Of a DNA stretch of 64,000 nt, positions 55,582 through 64,000 are shown in pieces. The notes beneath the pieces were generated by a model. The model ran no database searches. It was given only the letters and a program-made list of their open reading frames with translations, and was not told the origin of the DNA. Every line of letters begins with the position of its first letter. The first letter of the stretch is position 1. The stretch covers positions 1 to 64,000 of the forward strand of contig JAUNVB010000004.1 in assembly GCA_030537835.1 (NCBI GenBank), written 5' to 3'. The translations under genes were made by a program, and so were the position numbers. The stretch comes from Andreesenia angusta (GTDB lineage: Bacteria > Bacillota > Clostridia > Tissierellales > Gottschalkiaceae).

Positions 55582-56850
55582 TTAAAACGATATATCAACT
55601 AGTGAGTTTAAAACTTCACTTTCAATTCTTAAATATGAATAAGACTTAGCAGGTAGCTTCAAATCTTCAGTTATGAGGTTAGCAATTAGTTCTGAAGATA
55701 TCATCTCAGTTAATATAACTAACTCCTGATCTTGGACTTCATATTTTATATCTATAGATTTATCTTCAAATGCTTTGATTATTTTCTTATCATCATTCTC
55801 ATCTAACGAAGCTCTGAAATAATATAAACCTTCAAATAAACTATTTTCTCCAACTACAATATCAGGATTAGGACAGTAGTCAAATTTTTTATAGTCTTCA
55901 TTTATTATATCTATAATATCAGATACTACAGCATTCCCAGTTGGTAATTTACCAGCACCTTGTCCATAAAATTGTAGATCTCCTACTATATCGCAGTCTA
56001 AATTAACAGCATTGAAAGCATCTTTAACTGCAGAAAATAGTGAAGTATCATCTACTAAAATAGGTTCAACAGTTAACGAAAACTCATTATTCTTTTTAAT
56101 AGCGCATCCTAGAAGCTTAGGAGCAAGACCTATTTCTTTAAATCTCTTAATATCACTTGCTTTTATTGAAGAAATACCATGACATTCTACATCGTCAATA
56201 CTTGCTTTAGCATCGAATGCGAGAGAAGCTAAGATAGATATTTTTCTTGCAGCATCATATCCTTCAATATCATCAGTTGGATCAGCTTCAGCATAACCAT
56301 ATTCATGAGCAAGATCTAAAGCTTCTTCGAAGCTTAAATTATCATCATACATTTTTGTCAGAATAAAATTAGTAGTACCATTCAATATGCCTTCTATATT
56401 ATCAATTTTATTAATTCTAAGAGCTTCATTAAGCCCTTTTATTATAGGAATTCCACCTGCTACACTAGCTTCATATAAGAGTCCGCAATTATTTTCTTTA
56501 GCCAATCTATTAAGCTCTTCTAGATGTAAAGATATAACAGCCTTATTAGCAGTTACAACACTCTTACCTTTAGAAAGAGCAGTTTTTATATACTCATAAG
56601 CTAAATCGATTCCACCTATGACTTCAACAATGATATCGATACTGTCATCATTAAGTATATCATCAACATTTTCAGTTAAAATACTATTATCTATATCAAG
56701 ATTTCTATTCTTAGAAGCATCTCTTACTAATATCTTAGAGATATTTATATTCTTTCCAGTAGATTTTTTTAAGCTTTCATTTCTATCCTTTACTATATCA
56801 AAAACACCCGAGCCAACAGTACCAAGTCCGAGTAATCCAATATTTACCAT
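55582..56850 (-). CDS. hom: Homoserine dehydrogenase
   Basis: Reduces aspartate semialdehyde to homoserine. 422 residues with the NAD(P) motif IGLLGLGTVGSGVFDIV, TANKA (VVTANKAVISLH) and the catalytic core with GILNGTTNFILTKM and EADPTDDIEGYDAARK. The C-terminal part is ACT-like but divergent. ATG 56850 follows GAAAGGAG. It precedes lysC on the same strand and is divergent from thrC across 133 bases. Confidence 0.95.
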   Translation of the reverse strand: MVNIGLLGLGTVGSGVFDIVKDRNESLKKSTGKNINISKILVRDASKNRNLDIDNSILTENVDDILNDDSIDIIVEVIGGIDLAYEYIKTALSKGKSVVTANKAVISLHLEELNRLAKENNCGLLYEASVAGGIPIIKGLNEALRINKIDNIEGILNGTTNFILTKMYDDNLSFEEALDLAHEYGYAEADPTDDIEGYDAARKISILASLAFDAKASIDDVECHGISSIKASDIKRFKEIGLAPKLLGCAIKKNNEFSLTVEPILVDDTSLFSAVKDAFNAVNLDCDIVGDLQFYGQGAGKLPTGNAVVSDIIDIINEDYKKFDYCPNPDIVVGENSLFEGLYYFRASLDENDDKKIIKAFEDKSIDIKYEVQDQELVILTEMISSELIANLITEDLKLPAKSYSYLRIESEVLNSLVDISF

Positions 56851-56983
56851 AATAAATCTCCTTTCAAATAAATCTGTAGACACAGAAAAAACACTTGTCT
56901 TTTATCGAGAAACATTATATCATATATTATGAAATAATAAAATAGAAATCTGAAATTAATTAGATTTTAAAGAGGTGAAATTT

Positions 56984-58468
56984 ATGTCATTAAAATATAT
57001 TAGTACAAGAGGTGGAAAAGAACTCAATTCTATAGAAGCGATTGTAAAAGGTATAAGTGAGAATGGAGGACTTTATATACCGACTGAAATACCAAGAATA
57101 GATAAAGAAATATATGAATTAAAGGATTATGATTATAGAGAACTTGCAAAATATATAATAGGAAAATTCTTTCCAGACTTTACAGAGGAAGAATTAAAAA
57201 ACTGTGTAGAAGGAGCATACGACTCAAAATTTAATGATGAGAAGATAGTTCCTATAGTGTCGAAAGATAATGCTAATTTTCTAGAATTATATCATGGAGC
57301 TACATTAGCATTTAAAGACATGGCACTTTCAATACTTCCTTATTTCATAACTACTTCATTAAAAAAATTAAATCAAAAAGAAAAATTAGTAATATTAACT
57401 GCAACTTCAGGTGATACAGGAAAAGCTGCATTAGAAGGTTTTAAAGATGTAGAGGGTACAGAAATAATTGTATTCTATCCTGAATCTGGTGTAAGTCAAA
57501 TTCAAGAAAGACAGATGATAACTCAAGAAGGAAATAATACCCATGTCGTTGGTATAGAAGGAAATTTTGATGATGCACAAAATGGAGTAAAAGAAGCCTT
57601 TAATAATGAAAGCTTTAAAAAAGAATTAAAAGAAAAAGGTTATCTATTGTCTTCAGCTAATTCTATTAATATTGGAAGATTAGTTCCTCAAGTAGTCTAC
57701 TATGTCTATGGTTATATTAATCTTTTGAAAGAAGGAAGAATACAAGAAGGAGAGAAAATAAATATAGTAGTTCCTACAGGAAATTTTGGTAATATATTAG
57801 CAGGTTATTATGCAAAGCTTATGGGTATACCAATAGATAAACTAATTACAGCATCAAATGAAAATAATGTTCTCTATGATTTCTTCAGTACAGGAATATA
57901 CGATAGAAATAGAGAATTAAAACTTACAATATCACCATCTATGGATATATTAATATCTAGTAATCTAGAAAGACTTTTATATAAAATCTGTGGAGATAAT
58001 CCTAATAAGGTAAAGGAATTAATGGGAGAATTGAGTGAGAAGGGCAGATATGAAATAGATTCAGAAATTAGAGAAAATCTTAATGATTTTTATGGGAATT
58101 TTTCTACTGAAGAAGAGATTGAATACACTATTAAAGAAGTTTATGAAAAATATGATTATGTAATAGATACACATACAGCAGTTGCTTATAATGTATATCA
58201 AAAATATTTAAAAGATACTGGTGATGATAAGAAGACATTAATAGCTTCAACCGCAAGTCCTTTTAAATTCACAAGATCTGTAGCAAAAGCTCTTGGAATC
58301 AATGTAGAAGGAAAAACTGATTTTGAATTAGTATATGAACTTTCAGATAAAACAGGTTTAGAGATACCTAAAAATATATATAAGATTGAAGATAAAAAGA
58401 TAATTCATAAAAACAAATGTAAAAAAGATGAAATGAAGGATATAATAAGAGAACTTTTAAATGAATAG
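56984..58468 (+). CDS. thrC: Threonine synthase
   Basis: PLP enzyme that turns O-phosphohomoserine into threonine. 494 residues, the long form of ThrC with an N-terminal Thr_synth_N-like part (MSLKYISTRGGKELNSIEAI) and the PLP-Lys site HGATLAFKDMAL. Other motifs are TATSGDTGKAALEG and VPTGNFGNILAGYYAK. ATG 56984 follows AGAGGTGA; a GTG three codons upstream is part of the ribosome site. It starts the thrC-thrB-ACT operon. Confidence 0.96.
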   Translation: MSLKYISTRGGKELNSIEAIVKGISENGGLYIPTEIPRIDKEIYELKDYDYRELAKYIIGKFFPDFTEEELKNCVEGAYDSKFNDEKIVPIVSKDNANFLELYHGATLAFKDMALSILPYFITTSLKKLNQKEKLVILTATSGDTGKAALEGFKDVEGTEIIVFYPESGVSQIQERQMITQEGNNTHVVGIEGNFDDAQNGVKEAFNNESFKKELKEKGYLLSSANSINIGRLVPQVVYYVYGYINLLKEGRIQEGEKINIVVPTGNFGNILAGYYAKLMGIPIDKLITASNENNVLYDFFSTGIYDRNRELKLTISPSMDILISSNLERLLYKICGDNPNKVKELMGELSEKGRYEIDSEIRENLNDFYGNFSTEEEIEYTIKEVYEKYDYVIDTHTAVAYNVYQKYLKDTGDDKKTLIASTASPFKFTRSVAKALGINVEGKTDFELVYELSDKTGLEIPKNIYKIEDKKIIHKNKCKKDEMKDIIRELLNE

Positions 58469-58477
58469 GTGATTTAT

Positions 58478-59362
58478 ATGGTAAAGATAAGAGTACCGGC
58501 TACTAGTGCCAATTTAGGACCTGGATTTGATTGTATGGGAATAGCATTAGGTCTATATAATACATTCATATTTGAGGAGACGAATGGTGGTCTATTAGTT
58601 GAGGGAAGTGAAAAGAGTTTTGAAGAGGAAGATAATTTGATATATCTTTCTATGAAAAGATGTTTTGAAAAGATTAATTATAAATTTAAAGGATTGCGAA
58701 TAACTGCAAAGTCAGATGTTCCAGTTTCACGAGGATTAGGTAGCAGTGCTACTTGTATCATAGGTGGTGTTATGGGTGCAAATGCTTTAGCTGGAAATCC
58801 TCTATCTAAAAAGGAAATTCTAGATATTGCAGCTGAAATTGAAGGGCATCCTGATAATGTTGCGCCTGCATTGCTAGGAGGATTAGTTACATCTGTAGTA
58901 GATTCTGATAAAGTATATTACAGTAAGATTGAAGTGCCTAAGGGGATAAAATTCTATGCATTAATACCTAATTTCAAACTATCCACTAAGAAATCTAGAG
59001 AAATACTACCTAAGACTGTACCATTTGAAGATGCAGTTTATAATCTTAGTAGAGCTTCTCTTATGACGGCTGCCTTCTCAAAAGGAGATTTTAAGCTTTT
59101 AAAAATAGCAGGTAAAGATAGATTGCATCAAGAGTATAGGGGAGAGCTTATAGAAGGGTATGAATCTATAATAAAGGAAAGTGAGCAAGCTGGAGCATAT
59201 GGCTCTTTTTTAAGCGGAGCAGGACCTACTATTTTAATAGCTGTACCTAAGAAAGACAGAAATATATATTTAAAGCTAAGAAACCATGTTGAAAAATTGA
59301 AGTATTTTTGGGAAATAAAAGAACTTTTTATAGATAATAGAGGGGCTAAGATTTGTCGCTAA
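58478..59362 (+). CDS. thrB: Homoserine kinase
   Basis: GHMP kinase that phosphorylates homoserine. 294 residues: VPATSANLGPGFDCMGIALG at the N terminus, the ATP-binding P-loop SRGLGSSATCIIGG, and the ending GAYGSFLSGAGPTILIAV. ATG 58478 follows GGTGATT nine bases after the thrC stop; an upstream GTG lies in the ribosome site. It works with thrC on one transcript. Confidence 0.96.
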   Translation: MVKIRVPATSANLGPGFDCMGIALGLYNTFIFEETNGGLLVEGSEKSFEEEDNLIYLSMKRCFEKINYKFKGLRITAKSDVPVSRGLGSSATCIIGGVMGANALAGNPLSKKEILDIAAEIEGHPDNVAPALLGGLVTSVVDSDKVYYSKIEVPKGIKFYALIPNFKLSTKKSREILPKTVPFEDAVYNLSRASLMTAAFSKGDFKLLKIAGKDRLHQEYRGELIEGYESIIKESEQAGAYGSFLSGAGPTILIAVPKKDRNIYLKLRNHVEKLKYFWEIKELFIDNRGAKICR

Positions 59363-59395
59363 TGATCATTTATTCTATTGAAAGGGTAATGCTAT

Positions 59396-59845
59396 ATGGA
59401 TAATTTAGAATCAAGTAAGTATTTAATAATTGAAAAAGAGGTTTTGCCAGATATATTCGAGAAGGTGTTATTAGCAAAAGAATTATTGATGATTGGTGAA
59501 TATAAGGAAGTTACAGAAGCAGTTAAAGAAGTGGGTATTAGTAGAAGTAGCTTCTATAAATATAGAGATAAAGTTTTTAGATTTTCGGAAAAAAATGTAT
59601 CGAAAAAAGTAATAATGAATTTTATGTTAAATCATAGACAAGGTGTGCTTGCATATCTGATAAAAACGTTGTCCTCATTTGGAGGAAATATCTTAACTAT
59701 CAATCAAGAAATACCTATAAATGGAATAGCAAGTGTGAATATAACTTTTGAAATACAGTCTTTATCAAGGAATCTAGATAAAATGACTTCAGAACTTAAA
59801 AAAATCGATGGAGTTAGCCAGGCATCAATAATTGCAATGGAATAG
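59396..59845 (+). CDS. ACT domain protein, UPF0735/PheB type
   Basis: 149 residues: a short N-terminal helical part with an HTH-like stretch (VTEAVKEVGISRSSFYKYRDKVF) and a C-terminal ACT domain (NHRQGVLAYLIKTLSSFGGNILTINQEIP). This family (PheB/UPF0735) accompanies hom or thr genes in Firmicutes, presumably sensing an amino acid. The role is not proven. It starts 33 bases after thrB. Confidence 0.88.
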   Translation: MDNLESSKYLIIEKEVLPDIFEKVLLAKELLMIGEYKEVTEAVKEVGISRSSFYKYRDKVFRFSEKNVSKKVIMNFMLNHRQGVLAYLIKTLSSFGGNILTINQEIPINGIASVNITFEIQSLSRNLDKMTSELKKIDGVSQASIIAME

Positions 59846-59873
59846 CATGATGATGTTATTTATTTAACAATAC

Positions 59874-59902
59874 TTGAAAAAATGGCGAATCTATTATAGT
59901 AT
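59874..59902 (+). promoter_or_regulatory. Promoter of the glycine cleavage operon
   Basis: TTGAAA (59874-59879) and TAGTAT (59897-59902) with 17 bases between, upstream of gcvT. The leader of about 85 bases contains a hairpin ACATAAG...CTTATGT (59918-59942) whose inner part also pairs. I found no sequence like a glycine riboswitch. Confidence 0.5.
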
Positions 59903-59993
59903 TGAACATAAGATAGTACATAAGGAGAACCTTTTCTTATGTAATAGCTAGTTTTTAATTTAAAATTAGTGTAATTTCGAGGAGGAATGTAAA

Positions 59994-61106
59994 ATGGCAA
60001 AAAAGACAGCGCTATATAATAAGCATCTTGAATATGGTGGAAAAATAGTAGATTATGCAGGATGGAATTTATCAAGTGACTTTGAAGGATTAGGTCTTGT
60101 TGCAGAGCATAATGCAGTAAGAAATGATGTAGGAGTATTCGATGTATCTCATATGGGAGAAATTGAAATAAAAGGACCGGAAGCGGCTAAATACGTACAG
60201 TACTTATGCACGAATGATATAGATTCTATAACAGACAATCAAGTTATATATACATTTTTCTGTCAAGAAGATGGTGGAATAGTAGAAGACTTATTAGTTT
60301 ATAAATACAATACAGAACACTATCTACTAGTTGTAAATGGTGCAAATGTTGAAAAAGACGTTGAATGGGTAAATAAGCATAAAGAAGGATTTGATGTTGA
60401 AGTAATAGACTCATCACCAGAAATATCAGAAGTAGCAGTTCAAGGACCTAAAGCTCAGGCAACTGTGCAAAAACTAGTTGACTTTGATTTAGATGAAATA
60501 AAATTCTTCCACTTCAAAGACAATGTTAGTGTAGGTGGAGTAAACTGCCTAATATCAAGAACAGGATATACTGGAGAAGATGGATTTGAAATCTACTTCA
60601 AAAATGAAGATGCTGAAAAAGTATGGGATTTAGTATTTGAAGCTGGAGAAGAATTCAATATAAAACCAGCTGGATTAGGATGTAGAGATACTCTAAGATT
60701 TGAAGCTAATCTACCACTATATGGTAATGAGCTTACAGACTCTAATACACCATTAGAAGCAGGATACGGCTTCTTTGTAAAAACTGGCATAGATGCAGAT
60801 TTTATAGGAAAAGATGTTCTTAAAAAACAAAAAGAAGAAGGACTTAAAAGAAAAGTTGTTGGATTTGAAATGATAGATAAGGGAATACCTAGACATGGAT
60901 ATAAGGTTGAAGTAGATGGAAAAGAAATAGGATATGTTACTACAGGATATTCTGCACCAACAGTTGGTAAAACTATAGGAATGGCTATGGTTGATATTGA
61001 ATATGCTGAGATAGGAACTGAAATTGAAATAGCTATAAGAAAGAAAAAAGCGAAAGCAAAAGTTATAAGCAGAAAGTTCTTAGAAAGACATAATAAGTCT
61101 AAGTAG
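59994..61106 (+). CDS. gcvT: Glycine cleavage system T protein (aminomethyltransferase)
   Basis: Moves the methylene unit from aminomethyl-lipoyl-GcvH to THF, releasing ammonia. 370 residues with LYNKHLEYGGKIVDYAGWNL near the start, VSHMGEIEIKG, and SRTGYTGEDGFEIYF and the C-terminal GCV_T domain ending EIAIRKKKAKAKVISRKF. The gene is first in the gcvT-gcvH-gcvPA-gcvPB set, with a GAGGAGG ribosome site. In purinolytic clostridia this pathway is central to glycine use. Confidence 0.97.
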   Translation: MAKKTALYNKHLEYGGKIVDYAGWNLSSDFEGLGLVAEHNAVRNDVGVFDVSHMGEIEIKGPEAAKYVQYLCTNDIDSITDNQVIYTFFCQEDGGIVEDLLVYKYNTEHYLLVVNGANVEKDVEWVNKHKEGFDVEVIDSSPEISEVAVQGPKAQATVQKLVDFDLDEIKFFHFKDNVSVGGVNCLISRTGYTGEDGFEIYFKNEDAEKVWDLVFEAGEEFNIKPAGLGCRDTLRFEANLPLYGNELTDSNTPLEAGYGFFVKTGIDADFIGKDVLKKQKEEGLKRKVVGFEMIDKGIPRHGYKVEVDGKEIGYVTTGYSAPTVGKTIGMAMVDIEYAEIGTEIEIAIRKKKAKAKVISRKFLERHNKSK

Positions 61107-61210
61107 AAAAATAATTAATAGAATAAGTTTTTAATTGTGTTTTTACGCATCATTTTGTAAAATGATTAAGTAAATAAATAAAATTTAATTAATATTAGGA
61201 GGAAATTATA

Positions 61211-61591
61211 ATGAGCAAAATAGTAGAAGGATTATATTATTCAGAGGATCATGATTGGGTAAAAGTTGAAGGTGGAGTTGCAACAATAGGAATAACTGAT
61301 GAAGCACAACATCAATTAGGAGAAATAGTTTATGTTGAACTTCCAGAAGAAGATGACGAACTATCAGCAGGAGATGTTTATGGAGTTGTTGAATCAGTTA
61401 AAGCAGCATCAGATTCACATTCACCAGTATCAGGAAAAGTTGTTGAAATAAACGAAGAATTAGACGACAATCCAGGAGCATTAAACGAAGATCCATATGG
61501 CAACTGGATAGTAAAAGTAGAATTAAGTGATGAGTCAGAAGTTGAAAAACTTATGGATGCTAAAAAGTACGAAGAATTTTGTGCAAAGTAA
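61211..61591 (+). CDS. gcvH: Glycine cleavage system H protein
   Basis: Lipoyl-carrying protein. 126 residues, with the lipoylated lysine at Lys64 in [10 protein letters not shown] and the motifs [21 protein letters not shown] and [13 protein letters not shown]. The length is standard. ATG 61211 follows AGGAGG. An imperfect short hairpin (61149-61166, ATCATTTT/AAAATGAT) lies in the gap from gcvT; it has no T run and is not called a terminator. Confidence 0.97.
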   Translation: MSKIVEGLYYSEDHDWVKVEGGVATIGITDEAQHQLGEIVYVELPEEDDELSAGDVYGVVESVKAASDSHSPVSGKVVEINEELDDNPGALNEDPYGNWIVKVELSDESEVEKLMDAKKYEEFCAK

Positions 61592-61627
61592 ATTAGAACC
61601 CAAAGTTAATGAATATTAAAATATGAT

Positions 61628-61688
61628 TTTTATAGCGACCGATATTGCAAATGCCAAAGAAGTGGTAATGCAGACGGTCGCTATAAAA
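61628..61688 (+). repeat. Long GC-rich hairpin between gcvH and gcvPA
   Basis: A perfect 14-bp inverted repeat (TTTTATAGCGACCG, 61628-61641, with its complement at 61675-61688) closes a 33-base middle that itself folds (TGCCA/TGGTA around AAGAAG). It is unusually GC-rich for this DNA. No T run follows (AAAAGAATAT), so it is unlikely to be a normal terminator. It lies 37 bases after gcvH and 30 before gcvPA and may tune mRNA stability or be a small repeat element. Confidence 0.75.
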
Positions 61689-61718
61689 GAATATATGAAA
61701 AATTAGGAGGAAGAGATT

Positions 61719-63059
61719 ATGCATAGATATATTTCTAGCACTAAGAAAGAGCAAGAAGAAATGTTAAAAAGCATTGGTGCAAGCAGTATAGAAGATTTAT
61801 TTTCAGATATACCAGAAGATCTGAAGTTTAAAGGAGAATTACAAGTAGGAGAGCCTCTTTCAGAGCTTGAATTGCGTAATAAATTAGGTAAATTAGCGAA
61901 GAAGAACCAATCTGATTTAGTTTGCTTCTTAGGAGCAGGAGCATACGACAGATTTATACCTGGCGTTATAAATCATATGGCTTTAAGACAAGAGTTTTTC
62001 ACAGCATATACTCCTTATCAGCCAGAAGTTTCTCAAGGAACATTAACAGGAATATTTGAATTCCAAACTATGATATCTAGTCTTACTGGAATGGATGTAA
62101 CTAATGCATCACTATATGATGGACCAACTGCTACAGGAGAAGCTGTTTCTATGGCTTGTGATCAGGCGAGAAGAGATAAGATTGTTGTTTCAGCAACACT
62201 AGGAGAAGATTTAATAAAAGTAATTAAGACTAATTGTGAAGTTAAAGATATAGAAGTTATAGTAGCACCTATGAAGGATGGAGTTACAGATATAGAAGCT
62301 ACAAAAGAACTTATGACTAAGGAAGTAGCTGGATTAGTTGTTAAGAGTCCTAACTTCTTTGGAATAATAGAAGATTTAGATGAGTTAGAAAAAGTAGCTC
62401 ACTCAGATAAAAAATCATTATTTATAGTTAATACTGATCCAATATCGCTTGGAATACTTAAAAAGCCAGGAGACTGTGGAGCTGATATAGTAGTTGGAGA
62501 AGGACAGTCACTAGGAATACCTCTAAGCTATGGTGGTCCTTATTTAGGATTTTTCTCTACAACTAAAAAATTAGTTAGAAAGATACCAGGAAGAATAGTT
62601 GGACTTACTGAAGATAATGATGGTAATAGAGGATTAGTTCTTACACTTCAAGCTAGAGAGCAGCATATAAGAAGATATAAGGCTACATCAAATATATGTT
62701 CAAACCAAGGACTTATAATGTTAATGGCAACAATATATATGAGCTTAATGGGTAAAGAAGGTATAAAAGAAGTAGCTAATCAAACAGTACAAAAAGCACA
62801 TTATGCTTATAAAAAATTAACTGAAGGTGGAAAATTCAAGCCATTATTCCCAGATAAACCATTCTTCCAAGAGTTTGCATTAAAAGCAGATGTAGATATA
62901 AAGAAATTAAATGAAAAACTTCTTGAAAATGGTATACTTGGAGGATATGAGTTAGGTAAAGACTATAAAGAGTATGAAAATGGAGTTCTTATCTGTGTAA
63001 CAGAAAAGAGAACAAAAGAAGAAATTGACGAGTTAGCTCGTATAATGGAGGCGATCTAA
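61719..63059 (+). CDS. gcvPA: Glycine dehydrogenase (decarboxylating) subunit 1
   Basis: N-terminal half of P protein in the two-gene form. 446 residues, starts MHRYISSTKKEQEEMLKSIG, with FLGAGAYDRFIPGVINHMALRQEFFTAYTPYQPE and the ending region VTEKRTKEEIDELARIMEAI. Together with GcvPB it decarboxylates glycine on a PLP cofactor. The ATG is behind AGGAGGAAG. The stop is directly joined to the gcvPB start. Confidence 0.97.
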   Translation: MHRYISSTKKEQEEMLKSIGASSIEDLFSDIPEDLKFKGELQVGEPLSELELRNKLGKLAKKNQSDLVCFLGAGAYDRFIPGVINHMALRQEFFTAYTPYQPEVSQGTLTGIFEFQTMISSLTGMDVTNASLYDGPTATGEAVSMACDQARRDKIVVSATLGEDLIKVIKTNCEVKDIEVIVAPMKDGVTDIEATKELMTKEVAGLVVKSPNFFGIIEDLDELEKVAHSDKKSLFIVNTDPISLGILKKPGDCGADIVVGEGQSLGIPLSYGGPYLGFFSTTKKLVRKIPGRIVGLTEDNDGNRGLVLTLQAREQHIRRYKATSNICSNQGLIMLMATIYMSLMGKEGIKEVANQTVQKAHYAYKKLTEGGKFKPLFPDKPFFQEFALKADVDIKKLNEKLLENGILGGYELGKDYKEYENGVLICVTEKRTKEEIDELARIMEAI

Positions 63060-64000
63060 ATGTATAACGATTACAATAAAATGATATTTGAGATATCAAC
63101 AGAAGGTCGTAAAGGATATAGTCTTCCAGCATTGGATGTAGAAGAATCTAATCTTGACGACTTAATCCCATCGAATCTATTAGGAGATGGAGAGAGTAAA
63201 TTACCAGAAGTTAGTGAGTTTGACGTAGTTAGACATTATACTAACCTTTCTTTATTAAACCATGGTGTTGATAAAGGATTCTATCCATTAGGATCATGTA
63301 CAATGAAATATAATCCAAAGCTCAATGAAGATATGGCAAGATTAGAAGGATTTGTAAATATACATCCACTACAGCCAGAATCTACTGTTCAAGGAGCTTT
63401 AGAATTAATATATGATTTAGATATGAAATTGTCTGAAATAGCTGGATTTGCTAGAACAACTACTCAACCAGCAGCAGGAGCAAATGGTGAGTTTACAGGT
63501 CTTATGCTTATAAATGCATACCATAAAAAGAATGGAGAAGATAAGAAAAGAACTAAGATTATAGTACCTGATTCAGCTCATGGTACAAACCCATCATCAG
63601 CATATGTAGCGGGATATGAGATAGTTGAAGTTAAATCTAATGAAGATGGATCTGTTAATGTGGATTCATTAAAAGAAGTAATTGCAGAAAACGAAGGAGA
63701 AATAGCAGGACTTATGCTTACTAATCCGAGTACTCTTGGGTTATTTGAAAAGAGCATATCTGAAATAACTAAATTAGTTCATGATGCTGGTGGACTTAAC
63801 TATTATGATGGAGCGAATATGAATGCTATTATGGGTAAAGTTAGACCTGGAGAAATGGGATTTGACGTAATGCACTATAATCTTCATAAGACAATGTCTA
63901 CACCACATGGTGGTGGAGGTCCAGGTGCAGGTCCTGTTGGAGTTAGAGAAGATCTAGTAGAGTTCTTACCAGTACCTGTAATAGAAAAAGGTGAAGATGG
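63060..64000 (+). CDS. gcvPB: Glycine dehydrogenase (decarboxylating) subunit 2, partial (runs past the window end)
   Basis: About 313 codons of the C-terminal-type P subunit. It starts with ATG 63060, one base after the gcvPA stop codon ends, preceded by GGAGGCGAT. Motifs include [32 protein letters not shown], and the PLP-lysine region [18 protein letters not shown]. The 3' end lies outside. A dihydrolipoyl dehydrogenase gene would be expected next. Confidence 0.97.
   Translation, partial: MYNDYNKMIFEISTEGRKGYSLPALDVEESNLDDLIPSNLLGDGESKLPEVSEFDVVRHYTNLSLLNHGVDKGFYPLGSCTMKYNPKLNEDMARLEGFVNIHPLQPESTVQGALELIYDLDMKLSEIAGFARTTTQPAAGANGEFTGLMLINAYHKKNGEDKKRTKIIVPDSAHGTNPSSAYVAGYEIVEVKSNEDGSVNVDSLKEVIAENEGEIAGLMLTNPSTLGLFEKSISEITKLVHDAGGLNYYDGANMNAIMGKVRPGEMGFDVMHYNLHKTMSTPHGGGGPGAGPVGVREDLVEFLPVPVIEKGED

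Noticed and set aside
56851-56983. Threonine or lysine leader element between hom and thrC
   Set aside because: Only 133 bases with no conserved aptamer or antiterminator pattern; likely plain divergent promoters.

Overview
The window is a gap-poor, very AT-rich stretch of a low-GC Gram-positive chromosome that contains the replication origin. Gene order (rpmH-rnpA-yidD-yidC-jag-mnmE-mnmG-rsmG-parB to the left of oriC; dnaA-dnaN-yaaA-recF-remB-gyrB-gyrA to the right), strong Shine-Dalgarno sites, many TTG starts and the family content point to an anaerobic Clostridia/Tissierellia-type Firmicute. The metabolic genes suggest a purine- and glycine-fermenting anaerobe like the uric-acid clostridia (Clostridium acidurici / Gottschalkia type). 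That assignment is inferred from gene content, not from a database search.

Left part (1-22.5 kb, nearly all minus strand). First comes a purine-breakdown group: the start of a formiminotransferase, a PucR-type regulator, formiminotetrahydrofolate cyclodeaminase and a xanthine/uracil-family permease. Then comes a molybdenum/tungsten cofactor and formate dehydrogenase region: moaC with a cation-efflux gene and a MOSC gene; tupABC (tungstate uptake) with two moeA genes and moaA; and fdhD, mobA, moaB/mog and a ferritin-like gene behind a formate dehydrogenase. That enzyme is interrupted by an in-frame UGA followed by a clear bacterial SECIS hairpin, so it is a selenocysteine enzyme. Upstream lie three genes for NuoE/NuoF/NuoG-like iron-sulfur flavoproteins (hylC-hylB-hylA type). 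Together they predict an electron-bifurcating, W/Mo- and Se-dependent formate dehydrogenase exchanging electrons between formate, NAD(P) and ferredoxin.

Middle part (22.8-42.1 kb). This is the conserved origin region. The oriC is bipartite: DnaA boxes lie upstream of dnaA, and a second cluster between dnaA and dnaN ends in six perfect CTA repeats (DnaA-trios) and an AT-rich unwinding stretch. Genes diverge from here. A ParB/Noc-like gene is present without a parA/soj partner and is coupled to a PhzF-like gene. gyrA is followed by an RsbV-RsbW-SigB type partner-switching sigma factor module.

Right part (42.3-64 kb). An OatA-like acyltransferase, a NiaR-type niacin repressor with a PTS_EIIC_2 membrane protein, an SDR reductase, an orphan solute-binding protein, guanine deaminase with a purine permease, a D,D-carboxypeptidase, serS, a tRNA-Arg(CCT) with tadA, the threonine pathway (lysC, hom, thrC, thrB, an ACT regulator), and the glycine cleavage genes gcvT, gcvH, gcvPA and gcvPB (cut by the window end).

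The parts fit one metabolism. Purine permeases and guanine deaminase feed ring breakdown to formiminoglycine. Formiminotransferase and cyclodeaminase move the one-carbon unit to tetrahydrofolate. The glycine cleavage system gives methylene-THF, CO2 and NADH. Formate dehydrogenase interconverts formate and CO2 while balancing NAD(P)H and ferredoxin. No insertion sequence, prophage or CRISPR array was seen.
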